A stretch of DNA of 51,115 nucleotides, taken from Halobacteriales archaeon (GTDB lineage Archaea > Halobacteriota > Halobacteria > Halobacteriales > SKNY01). The stretch covers positions 1-51,115 of the forward strand of contig SKQO01000009.1 of NCBI GenBank assembly GCA_007118975.1. Reading direction: 5' to 3'. Below the pieces are notes generated by a model. That model worked only from the letters and a program-made list of their open reading frames with translations, did no database searches and was not told the origin of the DNA. The position numbers and the translations under genes are program-made. How positions within the stretch are numbered: position 1 is the first letter of the stretch; every line of letters begins with the position of its first letter. Shown here piece after piece: positions 35,347 through 43,888 of this stretch.

Positions 35347-35958
35347 ATGTTTACCGGCATCGTCGAGGAGGTCGGGCGGATTCAGTCGCGGTCCGCAGCC
35401 GGTGGGGGCGATCGATTGGAGATCGAGGCGGGGAACTTGGCACGGGAACTCGATACGGGCCAAAGTGTGAGTGTTGACGGCGTGTGTCTGACCGTCGAAG
35501 CGGTCCTCGATCGAGGATTTCGTGTCTTTCTGTCGACTGAGACGCTCGAGCGCAGCACCCTCGGCGAACGCACAGAGGGGGCCCGGGTAAATCTCGAACG
35601 CGCCCTCCCGGCAGCCGGGCGCTTCGATGGTCACCTGGTCCAAGGGCATGTCGATGCGACGACGGAACTGCTGGCCGCAGAGGATCTCGGCGAGGACCGG
35701 TGGCTGACCTTCGCGCTCCCCCGACAACAAGCCCCCTACATCGTCGAAAAGGGATCGGTCGCGCTCGACGGCATTAGCCTCACCGTCGCCGAACGGACCG
35801 ACGAAACCTTCTCGGTGGCGATCATCCCGGAGACGGACGATCGGACCGCCCTCCCGAACCGCAACCCGGGGGATCCCGTCAATCTCGAGGTAGACATCGT
35901 GGCCAAGTACGTCGAATCACTCGTGGATGGTTATTTCGACCGACAGAGCTCCCGGTAA
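35347..35958 (+). CDS. ribE: riboflavin synthase, alpha-chain type
   Basis: Last step of riboflavin synthesis, dismutating two 6,7-dimethyl-8-ribityllumazines. 203 residues made of two lumazine-binding barrels: MFTGIVEEVG..., with VDGVCLTVEA in the first, and GHLVQGHVDATTEL... with LDGISLTVAE in the second. This is the bacterial trimeric type, not the archaeal RibC pentamer; haloarchaea are known to carry it, probably by ancient transfer. No other rib gene is adjacent. Confidence 0.96.
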   Translation: MFTGIVEEVGRIQSRSAAGGGDRLEIEAGNLARELDTGQSVSVDGVCLTVEAVLDRGFRVFLSTETLERSTLGERTEGARVNLERALPAAGRFDGHLVQGHVDATTELLAAEDLGEDRWLTFALPRQQAPYIVEKGSVALDGISLTVAERTDETFSVAIIPETDDRTALPNRNPGDPVNLEVDIVAKYVESLVDGYFDRQSSR

Positions 35959-36033
35959 GACGACCGGGTTGTCCCGGGCTCCAAGACCAACCGAAATCCA
36001 AACGCACACGGCACCGGGCCACGAGCACCTGAT

Positions 36034-37425
36034 ATGGAGGACGCCCGCGTCAAGGTCCGGGGGATCTACGCCACAGCCCTCACCCAGCGGCTGGCCACGG
36101 CGGGCATTCGCATTACGATGCCGTCCGAGCCGATTGCCGATCGGTTCGATATCCAATTCAGTGACGCCGTACCGACGGTGGTTATCGAGGACACGGCCGA
36201 CGAAGAAGGGCTTCTCGTCTCCGGGGAAGCCGAGCACGTCGAGGCCGTCCTTGGCGAGGTCCGATCCATACACGAACAACTCTGGACCTGGCAGGCGGCA
36301 ACACCACCAGGTAGTCTGTTCGCCGGGCGGGTCGAGGAAACGAGCGAACACGGAGCGACGGTTAGCCTGGGCGGGGAACGGGAAGCGTTTCTGCCCTTCG
36401 GTCGGAGCGACGAGTACGTCACGCCGGGGGATGACCTGGTCGTCCAGGTGCATGATCCGCTACCACCCTGGGATCCCGATCGACGACCAGTCGTCTCGAC
36501 ATATCTCACGGTCGAGGGAACGACCGCCACCATCGGCGAATCGATCGACCGAGCTGAAAGCGAATACGACCGATATTTACAGCTGTTCGAGGTCGATCTC
36601 CCGGAAGACTGGGGGATTACGTGGCATGCGGCTGTCGACGAACTCCCGCTGGCCTCCGTCGCCGAGGAGTTGACGCAACTCGACCGGCGGGCGCGGGCCC
36701 TTCTCACGGCCAGGGATCGGGCCCAGTCGCTTCAGTCCGTGCCCGAATCCGTCCACGAGACGCTCGTTGCGAGCTGGTGCTGGTTCGGGCGATCGGCTCG
36801 ATTCGCGCTGGACGAACTGCGAGCGGAAGCGGTCGTGACCGTCCCCGGCCATCACCGCGTGAAAGCCGGGAGTAACGCCGGTTCAACCGCGGTCGATTTC
36901 GTGGAAGCGCTCGGTTACGGGGACACGCCCTTCGACATCGAGGCCGTGCTCACGACGTTCGGTCCGACGGTGGGAGATCGGGTCCGGATCGAGCACGGTA
37001 AACCGACGGGACGGACGGTCGTCCTCGGGACCGGGGAGGTGACTGCTCGATCCGCTGGTGGAGAGGTAACGATCGACCGCGAGCTGACTTCCTCGGGCAC
37101 CTACGATGGGCTGGGCACGAAACGGGAATCCGGCGATATCGCCCGATCTACCTTCGTGGAGGGTCGATGGTGGTACCCGACCGTCTACCGCTCGTCTTCG
37201 GGTGACGTGAAAGGAACGTATGTCAACGTCGGGACCCCCATCGAGATCTTTCCGGACCGCGTTCGCTATCTCGACCTCCACGTTGATGTGATCAAGCGAC
37301 CGGAGGGGGACGTTCGAATCATCGACCGTGACGAACTGTCGACGGCGGTCGACGAGAACCAGATTCCGTCGGACGTCGCGAGCCGGGCTCGACAGGTGGC
37401 GGCCTCGATCGAGGCCGCACTGTAA
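36034..37425 (+). CDS. RNase FAU-1 / RNase E/G-like protein
   Basis: 463-residue RNA-binding nuclease of the FAU-1 family. An N-terminal region (to about 90) precedes an S1-like OB segment (GSLFAGRVEETSEHGATVSLGGEREAFLP), a central helical region, and a C-terminal DUF402 domain (RVRIEHGKPTGR... KGTYVNVGTPIEIFPDRVRYLDLHVDVI). The archaeal FAU-1 protein processes rRNA precursors in vitro. ATG 36034 begins MEDARVKVRGIYATALT, the usual start. Convergent with the DUF5611 gene, separated by 4 bp. Confidence 0.9.
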   Translation: MEDARVKVRGIYATALTQRLATAGIRITMPSEPIADRFDIQFSDAVPTVVIEDTADEEGLLVSGEAEHVEAVLGEVRSIHEQLWTWQAATPPGSLFAGRVEETSEHGATVSLGGEREAFLPFGRSDEYVTPGDDLVVQVHDPLPPWDPDRRPVVSTYLTVEGTTATIGESIDRAESEYDRYLQLFEVDLPEDWGITWHAAVDELPLASVAEELTQLDRRARALLTARDRAQSLQSVPESVHETLVASWCWFGRSARFALDELRAEAVVTVPGHHRVKAGSNAGSTAVDFVEALGYGDTPFDIEAVLTTFGPTVGDRVRIEHGKPTGRTVVLGTGEVTARSAGGEVTIDRELTSSGTYDGLGTKRESGDIARSTFVEGRWWYPTVYRSSSGDVKGTYVNVGTPIEIFPDRVRYLDLHVDVIKRPEGDVRIIDRDELSTAVDENQIPSDVASRARQVAASIEAAL

Positions 37426-37429
37426 GGCG

Positions 37430-37819
37430 TCAAGCCTCGGGGACGTCGGCGTCGTCCTCGACATCCCGTTTCATCGATTCCCGCCGTGATTTCGCATCCC
37501 GGCCCGTGGCCTCCAGTAAAAACTCGTTTTTCAACGAAACGGCTTCTTCGGCGGCATCGAGTGCGTCCATCTCGATCAGTTCTTGGGCAGGACGTTCGTT
37601 GAACTCGATCGCCAGCCGATCCTTCTTGCCGCTGTACTCCACTGCCCCGACGACGACACGCTCGAACACGGGGTTGTCCGGTTCCTCCACGACGTAGAGG
37701 TCGGATCCTTTGAACTCCTGCGTATTGGTGATCGGCCCGAAATAGGATTCGACGGATGCTTCCATGTCCGGAATACGTTCCGAAAGTTCCTCGCCCCGGC
37801 GCATCTTGTATTCTCGCAT
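37430..37819 (-). CDS. DUF5611-like archaeal protein
   Basis: 129 residues, soluble, alpha/beta, with an acidic C-terminal tail (MKRDVEDDADVPEA). The body reads MREYKMRRGEELSERIP, then YFGPITNTQEFKGSDLYVVEEPDNPVFERVVVG and KKDRLAIEFNERPAQELI, a pattern I associate with DUF5611, conserved across euryarchaea. No catalytic motif is visible. It lies 39 bp downstream of the zinc-ribbon linker protein gene on the same strand, so the two may be co-transcribed. Confidence 0.8.
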   Translation of the reverse strand: MREYKMRRGEELSERIPDMEASVESYFGPITNTQEFKGSDLYVVEEPDNPVFERVVVGAVEYSGKKDRLAIEFNERPAQELIEMDALDAAEEAVSLKNEFLLEATGRDAKSRRESMKRDVEDDADVPEA

Positions 37820-37858
37820 ACTGTGTCCGTTCCCGCGGCGGTCCCTTACGAATTTCGG

Positions 37859-38563
37859 CTAGCGGGGATCGCGCTCGGCGAGGTATCCGGTGTGACACGA
37901 GGGACAAATATCTCCTGCCCTTACCGAAGCTTCCGCGCTCTCGCGGGTCCAGGAACAGCGTGGGCAATAGTACTCCGAAAGAACGGTGGATTCGGCCGGA
38001 TCGGCGGGGGATTGAATGGCGTCGGCTCTGAAGAATCCCGCCTCAGTCTCCTCGCCCTCGCCCTCGACGACGTCCTCCTCGATGGCGGCGGTGATGACCT
38101 CGTCGTCGGGTTCGACTTGCTGCTCTGCCGATACCGATCTGGCGTCGTAGCCTTCGTCGGCCTCGGTGTCTACTTCGGGCCAGTCTTCGGGTTCTTTCTC
38201 CGTATCTTCGGGTTCGGTCGCCGGTTCGTCTTCTTCGGGCCATTCCCCGGATCCTCGCTCCTCCGCCTCGCCGTCCGCCGTTTCGAGGATCTCGGCATCT
38301 TCCTCCTCGGGGGGCGATGTGGAGTCAACTTCCGGGGGAGTCGGCTCGGTCGGCGGTGCCGTGCTCGGTTCCGTCTCCTCCTCGATTCTCGGCGGTGCGG
38401 CCGTTACTTCCTTGCTTTCGCTGACGACCCGCGTATCCCCGCATCGCTCACAGATCTTCACGTCGCGGATTGTCACGACGATCTCGTCTCCCTCTTGCTC
38501 GCGCTCTTCGGTCCGTTCGCGGTCTCCGTATCGGTGGCCGAGCAACGAGCACGTCAGCGCCAT
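37859..38563 (-). CDS. two-zinc-ribbon protein with a long acidic linker (DUF7093-like)
   Basis: 234 residues. The N-terminus (MALTCSLLGHRYGDRERTEEREQEGDEIVVTIRD) leads to a CERCG half-site; the C-terminus has a full ribbon YYCPRCSWTRE... DICPSCHTGYL. Between them is a ~130-residue Glu/Pro/Asp-rich, certainly disordered linker. The layout resembles the haloarchaeal DUF7093 family; a tether between two zinc modules is inferred. ATG 38563 is at the family start. Function unknown. Confidence 0.8.
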   Translation of the reverse strand: MALTCSLLGHRYGDRERTEEREQEGDEIVVTIRDVKICERCGDTRVVSESKEVTAAPPRIEEETEPSTAPPTEPTPPEVDSTSPPEEEDAEILETADGEAEERGSGEWPEEDEPATEPEDTEKEPEDWPEVDTEADEGYDARSVSAEQQVEPDDEVITAAIEEDVVEGEGEETEAGFFRADAIQSPADPAESTVLSEYYCPRCSWTRESAEASVRAGDICPSCHTGYLAERDPR

Positions 38564-38658
38564 GATGGGGTGAACCTACCGGTGGCCCGGTTAAAAATGC
38601 TGTCGCTCGGCGGCCGACGGGCGCAAGGGTAATACCGCTTCCCTTGGAGCGTTTGCAT

Positions 38659-38967
38659 ATGCCGGCGCGCCGGGAGTTCCGTGGCCGAGACGAGGTCGAG
38701 GTCGCAGTCCTGGACGCTCTGGTCGATCGCCGTCAAACCGGGATGACCGTATTCGAGCTCCGATCCCACGTGGACGAGGACATCGAAACGTTAGAGCAAG
38801 CGCTCAACAATCTTCGCCGGGATGACCTCATAACGGTTGAGTACGCGGAGGAGCGGTCCCTGATCGTCCCGGTGGACCGGGTCATCCCCGAGGAGACCGA
38901 GGACGACGAGGATCACTTCTTCGTTGCCCTGTTCCGACGGGTCCGGCGGATCATCACACGGCGCTAG
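38659..38967 (+). CDS. small winged-helix protein, DUF6432-like
   Basis: 102 residues. A winged helix is clear (VEVAVLDALVDRRQTGMTVFELRSHVDEDIETLEQALNNLRRDDLITVEY), followed by a Glu/Asp-rich segment and a C-terminal basic amphipathic helix (FFVALFRRVRRIITRR). ATG 38659 starts MPARREFRGRDEVE, the haloarchaeal family start. Possibly regulatory; the combination of DNA-binding head and basic tail is conserved in the family I recall as DUF6432. It precedes the YgfZ-like gene by 75 bp. Confidence 0.78.
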   Translation: MPARREFRGRDEVEVAVLDALVDRRQTGMTVFELRSHVDEDIETLEQALNNLRRDDLITVEYAEERSLIVPVDRVIPEETEDDEDHFFVALFRRVRRIITRR

Positions 38968-39029
38968 AGCCACGCTTTTCCGCGCGGCCGACCCATCGTT
39001 TCTCATGTATCTCGTCAATGCACCACCCG

Positions 39030-39036
39030 GGAGGTG
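39030..39036 (+). promoter_or_regulatory. Shine-Dalgarno of the ygfZ-like gene
   Basis: GGAGGTG lies 6 nt before ATG 39043, one of few strong ribosome-binding sites here. It selects 39043 over the in-frame upstream start at 39034 and shows that this message has a leader, perhaps shared with the upstream winged-helix gene. Confidence 0.75.
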
Positions 39037-39042
39037 GCTCGA

Positions 39043-40125
39043 ATGACCCAGTTAGTGACCGTCCACGAGGATCACGGCGCCGTCTTTACCGAGCAGGGGG
39101 GTCACCGGATTCCGGCACACTACGGTCGCGCCGACCGTGCTCACCTCGCAGTGCGAAATGGAGTGGGAATCACCGAGCACCCCTTCGACGTCGTGGAAAT
39201 CACCGGGGAAGATCGGATCGAATACGTGGATAACGTGGTATCGACGCGGGTGCCGGCGGATTCCGGCCACGGCACGTATGCCCTCCTCCTCGATCCGCAG
39301 GGTCGCGTGCGACTTGATCTGTACGTGTTCACGGACGAGGACCGTCTCTACATGCTCTTGCCCCCCGGACGGGCCGACGATCTTCTCGTAGACTGGCGGG
39401 AGAAGGTGTTCATCCAGGACGTCTCGTTCGAGGACGTCACCGCCGAGCGCCTCGTCCTTGGTGTGCACGGACCCCTCGCGACGGAGAAGCTCGCGAGCGT
39501 GAGCACCGGCGCGACGTTATGCGAAGAGCGGTATGGCTTCGAGAACACGACGGTGGGTGAGCAGACAGCGATGATCGTCCGAAGTGACGATCTCGCGGGT
39601 GAAGAGGGGTATTTCGTGATCGCGGATGCTGTGGACGGAATCGACCTCTTCGACACCCTGCTCACCCGCGGCGTGGGTGCCTGCCCGTTTGGATGGGAGA
39701 CCTGGCAAACGCTGACCCTGGAAGCGGGTTCTCCGCTCCTGGACTCAGAATTCGAGGAGCGCATCCCCAACATGCTCGGCCTCCGACACGGGCTCGATTT
39801 CGAGAAAGGCTGCTTCGTCGGCCAGGAAGTCGTGAGCCGCATCGAAAATCGCGGCCAACCGAATCAGCGGCTTGTCGGGCTGTTCGTCGAAGCCGTCCCC
39901 ACGCCGAGTGCCGCCGTGTGTGACGGCGACGAGGCGATTGGCGAAATCACCCGCGGATGCGCGAGCCCGAGTCTCGATCGACCCATCGCGCTTGCAATGG
40001 TCCCGTTCGATCACGATGTGGCTGCGCTCACGGTTCGAGTCGATGGCGAGGACGTCTCGGCGACGGTCACCGCGCTGCCCTTCCAGACCGGGAGCGCCGA
40101 TTCGGCCAGACTCCCGTGTTACTGA
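39043..40125 (+). CDS. ygfZ: YgfZ/GcvT-domain folate-binding protein
   Basis: 360-residue tetrahydrofolate-binding protein of the GcvT/YgfZ family, linked in bacteria and mitochondria to repair or assembly of iron-sulfur enzymes. The diagnostic KGCFVGQE is at 255-262 with the conserved Cys257. It lacks other glycine-cleavage genes nearby, so YgfZ is preferred to GcvT. The C-terminal barrel follows (about 275-360). It ends 7 bp inside the convergent flavoprotein gene (40119-40125). Confidence 0.88.
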   Translation: MTQLVTVHEDHGAVFTEQGGHRIPAHYGRADRAHLAVRNGVGITEHPFDVVEITGEDRIEYVDNVVSTRVPADSGHGTYALLLDPQGRVRLDLYVFTDEDRLYMLLPPGRADDLLVDWREKVFIQDVSFEDVTAERLVLGVHGPLATEKLASVSTGATLCEERYGFENTTVGEQTAMIVRSDDLAGEEGYFVIADAVDGIDLFDTLLTRGVGACPFGWETWQTLTLEAGSPLLDSEFEERIPNMLGLRHGLDFEKGCFVGQEVVSRIENRGQPNQRLVGLFVEAVPTPSAAVCDGDEAIGEITRGCASPSLDRPIALAMVPFDHDVAALTVRVDGEDVSATVTALPFQTGSADSARLPCY

Positions 40126-41222
40126 TCCTCCGGCGTCCGACCGGGCAAGAACAGCGCTTTGAGCTGTTCTGGGCTGAATAAGGTTGTGGGCCGATCCATG
40201 TGGACCCCGATCCGACCGCAGGTCGCTCGCAGACCCGCCCGCTGGATCGGTGTCGGGAATTCGTAGGAGCGTCTGATGAGGCTACCGAGTCGAATGTCGC
40301 GGGCGAGTTCGTCCCGCCAGGCTTTCTCGTACGCGTCGAGGCTTTTCGGATCCGACGGATCGATGTTCCGCGCCGCACAATCGGCCGCGGTCATGCCGTA
40401 CACGAGGCCGCCGCCGGTGAACGGTTTCGTTTGCGCGGCCGCATCGCCGATCAAAAACCCCCGGTGGCTCGTTACCCGTTCGGGTGGCCCGATCGGAATC
40501 CCGCCGCTACAGGTTCGGGTGACCGACACGCCATACTCCTCGATGAACGACTCGAAACGCTGGCTCACATCCGTCCTCGGCGGCGCTGCAAGGCCATATT
40601 CCACCCCCGCATCGCCCCGGGGGATCCGCCACGCAAAGAAGGTGGGGACCACCAGGTGGACGTCCACGAACGACTCGAAATCGGGGCCCGTATCGAAGCC
40701 GAGTACTCCGTGGAGCCGTTCGGTCGGCTCCGGTAACCCCAACTCGGTCCGTACCCGTGAGACCGGGCCGTCACAGCCGGCGACCATGCGCGTTTGGACT
40801 GTCCGTTGTTCACCGTCGGCCGTGACTGTCACCTCGACCGCATCTTCGCGTTCAGTTACGGCGGTTACCGTATGGCCCGTCCGGAGGTCAGCTCCCGCAT
40901 CCCGGGCTGCGTCCGCGAGGCACCGATCCAGTTCCACGCGATCGATGACGTTCGAGATCGGATCGTCCCTGAAGAACGGGTACGCTCGACTGTCGGCTCC
41001 TCCCAGATGGAATCGGGCACCTCGAATCTCGTGCTGGAGCAGCGACGAACGCACCCCTTGTGGCGTGAACGACCAGATGTCCTCGCTGACGTGCCCGGAA
41101 CATGCCAGGGGAAGGCCCACATCTCCGCGTTCGAAGACGATCACGTCGTACCCCGCGGTGGCGGCCTGCCGGGCGAATCGCGACCCGGCCGGGCCGGCTC
41201 CTACCACCACGAAGTCGTACAT
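40119..41222 (-). CDS. geranylgeranyl reductase-family FAD oxidoreductase
   Basis: 367-residue flavoprotein. The dinucleotide-binding GAGPAGS is at 8-14, with a second FAD motif near GFLIGDAAAQTKPFTGGGLVYGM. The PxxYxWxFP-like catalytic stretch appears as FFAWRIPRGDAGVEYGL. The family saturates isoprenoid lipid chains; several paralogues exist per haloarchaeal genome and not all act on archaeol, so the substrate is uncertain. A TTTTTGA box on the minus strand about 25 nt upstream fits a leaderless start at ATG 41222. Confidence 0.88.
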   Translation of the reverse strand: MYDFVVVGAGPAGSRFARQAATAGYDVIVFERGDVGLPLACSGHVSEDIWSFTPQGVRSSLLQHEIRGARFHLGGADSRAYPFFRDDPISNVIDRVELDRCLADAARDAGADLRTGHTVTAVTEREDAVEVTVTADGEQRTVQTRMVAGCDGPVSRVRTELGLPEPTERLHGVLGFDTGPDFESFVDVHLVVPTFFAWRIPRGDAGVEYGLAAPPRTDVSQRFESFIEEYGVSVTRTCSGGIPIGPPERVTSHRGFLIGDAAAQTKPFTGGGLVYGMTAADCAARNIDPSDPKSLDAYEKAWRDELARDIRLGSLIRRSYEFPTPIQRAGLRATCGRIGVHMDRPTTLFSPEQLKALFLPGRTPEDQ

Positions 41223-41311
41223 AGTGTATCCACTCTAGGTGGTCTCAAAAATGCCGCGACTGCGCCAATCGTAGTGTGATCTACATAGACCTATACTCCG
41301 GTACCGAAAGG

Positions 41312-41317
41312 TATATT
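41312..41317 (+). promoter_or_regulatory. TATA box of the MgtC/DUF4010 gene
   Basis: TATATT centred about 26 nt upstream of ATG 41340, consistent with leaderless transcription. Confidence 0.6.
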
Positions 41318-41339
41318 TCCAATTTGGGGCTACGGGAGT

Positions 41340-42635
41340 ATGATCACGACGGCGATGATGGAAACGGTGCTCGACCCGTTTGAGGTACCGCTGTTGCTCC
41401 AGCAGGTCGTCATCGCACTCGCAATCGGGGGACTCATCGGACTCGAGCGGGAGAAGGAACCCGGCAAGTTCGCCGGGCTTCGAACGCTCGCGCTTCTGGC
41501 GGCTTGCGGGCCGATCTTCGTGCTTATCGGTGAAGAGACCGGTTCGCTCCTCCCGGAGGCCCTGTATCTGGGTCTCGCCGTCGCGATGGCGATCGGCATC
41601 GCCGCAATCCGATTCGTGCTCACCGGGGATGAAGTCGGATTCACCACGTCCGTGACGGTCGTGCTCGTCGGGTTATTGGGTCTCCTTGTCGGATACGGCC
41701 GCTACTTCGAGGCGACGTCGGTGGCGATCATCGCCGCGTTTCTCCTGGCGGAAAAAGAATCACTCGTCCGGTACGTCGACAACCTGACATACGAGGAACT
41801 TACCGATTCGATGAAGCTCGCCGCGCTCGTGTTTATCTTGTATCCAATCCTCCCGGCCGCTTCGATCGATCCGTACGGCGTAGTGTTCCCGCGGGAGGTC
41901 CTGCTGTTCGCGATCTTCGTCTTGCTCATCGAATTCGCGGCATACATCTCGATGCGGCAGTTCGGCACCTCTCGAGGTTTGCAGGTGACGGGATTACTCG
42001 CGGGGATGGCAAATTCGTTCGCGACGGCCGGGGTGATGGCCAGGATGGCCAACCGTTCGCAGGCGGCTCGTAAAGCGGCGGCGAGCGGTCTCATGCTTTC
42101 GGTCATTTCGATGATCATCCGAAACGTGGGGCTTGCCTCGATCATCGCCGTCCCGTTGATCTGGTTGCTCGCCGGCCCCGGATTGGCCATGCTGTTACTC
42201 GCGGCCGGTCTCTCGATCGTCCTCCTCCGGCGCGGGGCTGAAGGCGAAATCGAGGAAATCGAGATGGACTCCCCGTTTTCGTTTCAGGCGGCGGCCAAGT
42301 TCGCGGCCATCTACGTGGCAATCACTGTGGTGTCGGTGCTCGCACAGGAACAGTTCGGCGAGGCGGGCGTGCTCGCGACTGCGTACCTCGGTGGACTCGT
42401 TTCCTCCGCTGCCGTGGCCGTCTCGGCCGGTTCGATCTACAATCAGGGCGCCGTAACGACGGAGGTTGGTGCAGGTATGGTGATGCTCGGAATCATGGCC
42501 AGCCTGACATCAAAGTGTGTGCTCGTCGAGCTCATCAACGGGAAGATGCGTTGGACGGGGATCGTCCCCATGATCCTCGTCGGTCTCGTCGGTCTCGCCG
42601 CCTTTTCCGTTACGTGGTTCGGGATGTTCGGTTAA
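41340..42635 (+). CDS. MgtC/SapB-domain plus DUF4010 membrane protein
   Basis: 431 residues, about 12 membrane helices. The N-terminal MgtC-like part shows GGLIGLEREKE and RTLALLA (conserved Arg and Glu loop), followed by repeated hydrophobic helices and a DUF4010 C-terminal half (GLLAGMANSFATAGVMARMA; GAVTTEVGAGMVMLGIMASL). Suggested roles in related proteins are magnesium homeostasis or membrane transport; nothing in the neighbourhood confirms this. Convergent with the Asp-box propeller gene, overlapping by 4 bp. Confidence 0.85.
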   Translation: MITTAMMETVLDPFEVPLLLQQVVIALAIGGLIGLEREKEPGKFAGLRTLALLAACGPIFVLIGEETGSLLPEALYLGLAVAMAIGIAAIRFVLTGDEVGFTTSVTVVLVGLLGLLVGYGRYFEATSVAIIAAFLLAEKESLVRYVDNLTYEELTDSMKLAALVFILYPILPAASIDPYGVVFPREVLLFAIFVLLIEFAAYISMRQFGTSRGLQVTGLLAGMANSFATAGVMARMANRSQAARKAAASGLMLSVISMIIRNVGLASIIAVPLIWLLAGPGLAMLLLAAGLSIVLLRRGAEGEIEEIEMDSPFSFQAAAKFAAIYVAITVVSVLAQEQFGEAGVLATAYLGGLVSSAAVAVSAGSIYNQGAVTTEVGAGMVMLGIMASLTSKCVLVELINGKMRWTGIVPMILVGLVGLAAFSVTWFGMFG

Positions 42636-43642
42636 CGCTCGGCGACGTACGAAACGCCACGTGGTGGCGTTGATTCGTACTCCTCTCGCCAGTCGTCGTC
42701 GATCCGCCCCCAGTCGCTGCCGCCATCGGTGGTCCGGTAGATCCCACGGGTCGTACCGGCGAACCACTCGCCACCCACTTCACCCGCCGCGACGACGTGC
42801 CGGTATACACCCTCGCCCATTGGTAACTCCGTGTGATCGAGCCGTTCCCATGGTTCTCCATCGGTCCGGCGGTAAACGTACGCCTCTGGGGGATCCCCAT
42901 GATGGGCGTAGTGGGCACTCTGGGCCGAGGAGACCAGCACCCGATCGGGATCCACCGCGTCCGGCGCCAATCCCCACACATAGCGATGCTGCAGGCCGTC
43001 CTGCGGGTGCGTCCACGTTTCACCGGCGTCCTCGCTTTGCGCGTACCCGTCGCCAGCCGCGAGGTAGACGCGCCCGGTGGCCGCTTCGTGGGTTGCAAGC
43101 CAGTGTGGGTCCCGCCGCGATCCCGCTGGCCGGTCGACGAACGTCTCACCTCCATCCGGAGAGACGATCGTGGCACCCGCTTCGATCCCGATATAAAGGC
43201 GGTCGGGATCGTTCGGATCGATCGCCAGACACCGCACGTGATCCGTGTGGGGTCGGGGCGGGAATGCCCACTCCCCTTCGGACGGAACGTCCCGCAGACC
43301 GGGCAGATGTGACCAGGTGTCCCCGCCATCAGTCGACCGGTACAGATGACTCGGCTCGGTGCCGGCGTAGAGCACCTCCGGATCCGAAGGATGGATCGCC
43401 ATACTCGTCACCGCATCGGATCCGATCCCGTCAGCACCGACCCGTTCGAAGGTCGCTCCGCCGTCGCGGCTCCGGTGTAACCCGTCCTCGAAGCTACCGA
43501 CGAACACGCGTTCCGGGCGTCTCCCGTCGCCCAGGACACACTGCAATCGGGGGGCGGGCGAGGTCCGATCGTGGTTCCACCCTTCCTCCCCGCGATAGAG
43601 TCGTTCAAGCCAGCGGTCGTATGCGACGTAGAGTCGACCCAT
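42632..43642 (-). CDS. Asp-box (BNR/sialidase-like) beta-propeller protein
   Basis: 336 residues with at least five Asp-box turns: SRDGGATFE, STDGGDTWS, SPDGGETFV, SEDAGETWT and TTDGGSDWG, regularly spaced about 50 residues apart, hence a six- or seven-bladed propeller. No signal peptide, so cytoplasmic. Catalytic sialidase residues cannot be identified; many such haloarchaeal proteins are described only as WD40/BNR-like exosialidase-family. ATG 43642 (MGRLYVAYDRWLERLYRG) is preferred. Confidence 0.85.
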   Translation of the reverse strand: MGRLYVAYDRWLERLYRGEEGWNHDRTSPAPRLQCVLGDGRRPERVFVGSFEDGLHRSRDGGATFERVGADGIGSDAVTSMAIHPSDPEVLYAGTEPSHLYRSTDGGDTWSHLPGLRDVPSEGEWAFPPRPHTDHVRCLAIDPNDPDRLYIGIEAGATIVSPDGGETFVDRPAGSRRDPHWLATHEAATGRVYLAAGDGYAQSEDAGETWTHPQDGLQHRYVWGLAPDAVDPDRVLVSSAQSAHYAHHGDPPEAYVYRRTDGEPWERLDHTELPMGEGVYRHVVAAGEVGGEWFAGTTRGIYRTTDGGSDWGRIDDDWREEYESTPPRGVSYVAER

Positions 43643-43695
43643 ATCCCACCCACGGGGCGCGCGCAACCAAACTGTTGCCCCTGGACCGCCGTGGG

Positions 43696-43700
43696 TTTAA
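43696..43700 (+). promoter_or_regulatory. TATA box of the microprotein-CPBP-ABC cassette
   Basis: TTTAA in GGGTTTAAGTCACGG. A transcription start about 25 nt downstream (~43723) would fall just before the first ATG of the microprotein at 43729 and 8 nt before the Shine-Dalgarno. Confidence 0.55.
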
Positions 43701-43730
43701 GTCACGGAGGGCAGCCAGGAGTGGTGCAAT

Positions 43731-43739
43731 GGAGGTGAT
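43731..43739 (+). promoter_or_regulatory. nine-base Shine-Dalgarno of the microprotein gene
   Basis: GGAGGTGAT is fully complementary to the 3' end of haloarchaeal 16S rRNA (AUCACCUCC) and lies 4 nt before ATG 43744. It is the strongest ribosome-binding site I noticed in the window. Confidence 0.75.
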
Positions 43740-43743
43740 ACCA

Positions 43744-43815
43744 ATGAGCTTCAGTGTGGAATATAACGGCGATCGGTTCAGCGGCTCGATTTCCTACGAA
43801 GGTAGCCGCTTCTGA
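43744..43815 (+). CDS. 23-residue tandem-repeat microprotein
   Basis: ATG 43744 to TGA 43815; an in-frame ATG at 43729 would give 28 residues. After Met the peptide is exactly two 11-residue repeats, SFSVEYNGDRF and SGSISYEGSRF, identical at six positions (S, S, Y, G, R, F) with Val/Ile conservative. Alternating polarity suggests a beta-hairpin. It has its own TATA box and a perfect Shine-Dalgarno. A hairpin and a CPBP protease gene follow, then two ABC transporter genes. No family recognised. It could be a peptide substrate of the downstream genes, a leader peptide, or a stand-alone small protein. Confidence 0.6.
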   Translation: MSFSVEYNGDRFSGSISYEGSRF

Positions 43816-43849
43816 GGTCGCCTTTGGTCGCGGTAACGACTGAAAACAC

Positions 43850-43869
43850 GTCACCGTGCGCGCGGTGAC
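43850..43869 (+). terminator. hairpin between microprotein and CPBP protease genes
   Basis: GTCACCG-TGCGCG-CGGTGAC is a perfect 7-bp inverted repeat 34 nt after the microprotein stop. No T-run follows directly, so it is more likely a processing or attenuation hairpin than a full terminator. An A/T-rich AAAATATCTTTA follows and could be a secondary promoter for the protease gene. Confidence 0.45.
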
Positions 43870-43888
43870 GGAAAATATCTTTACCCAA

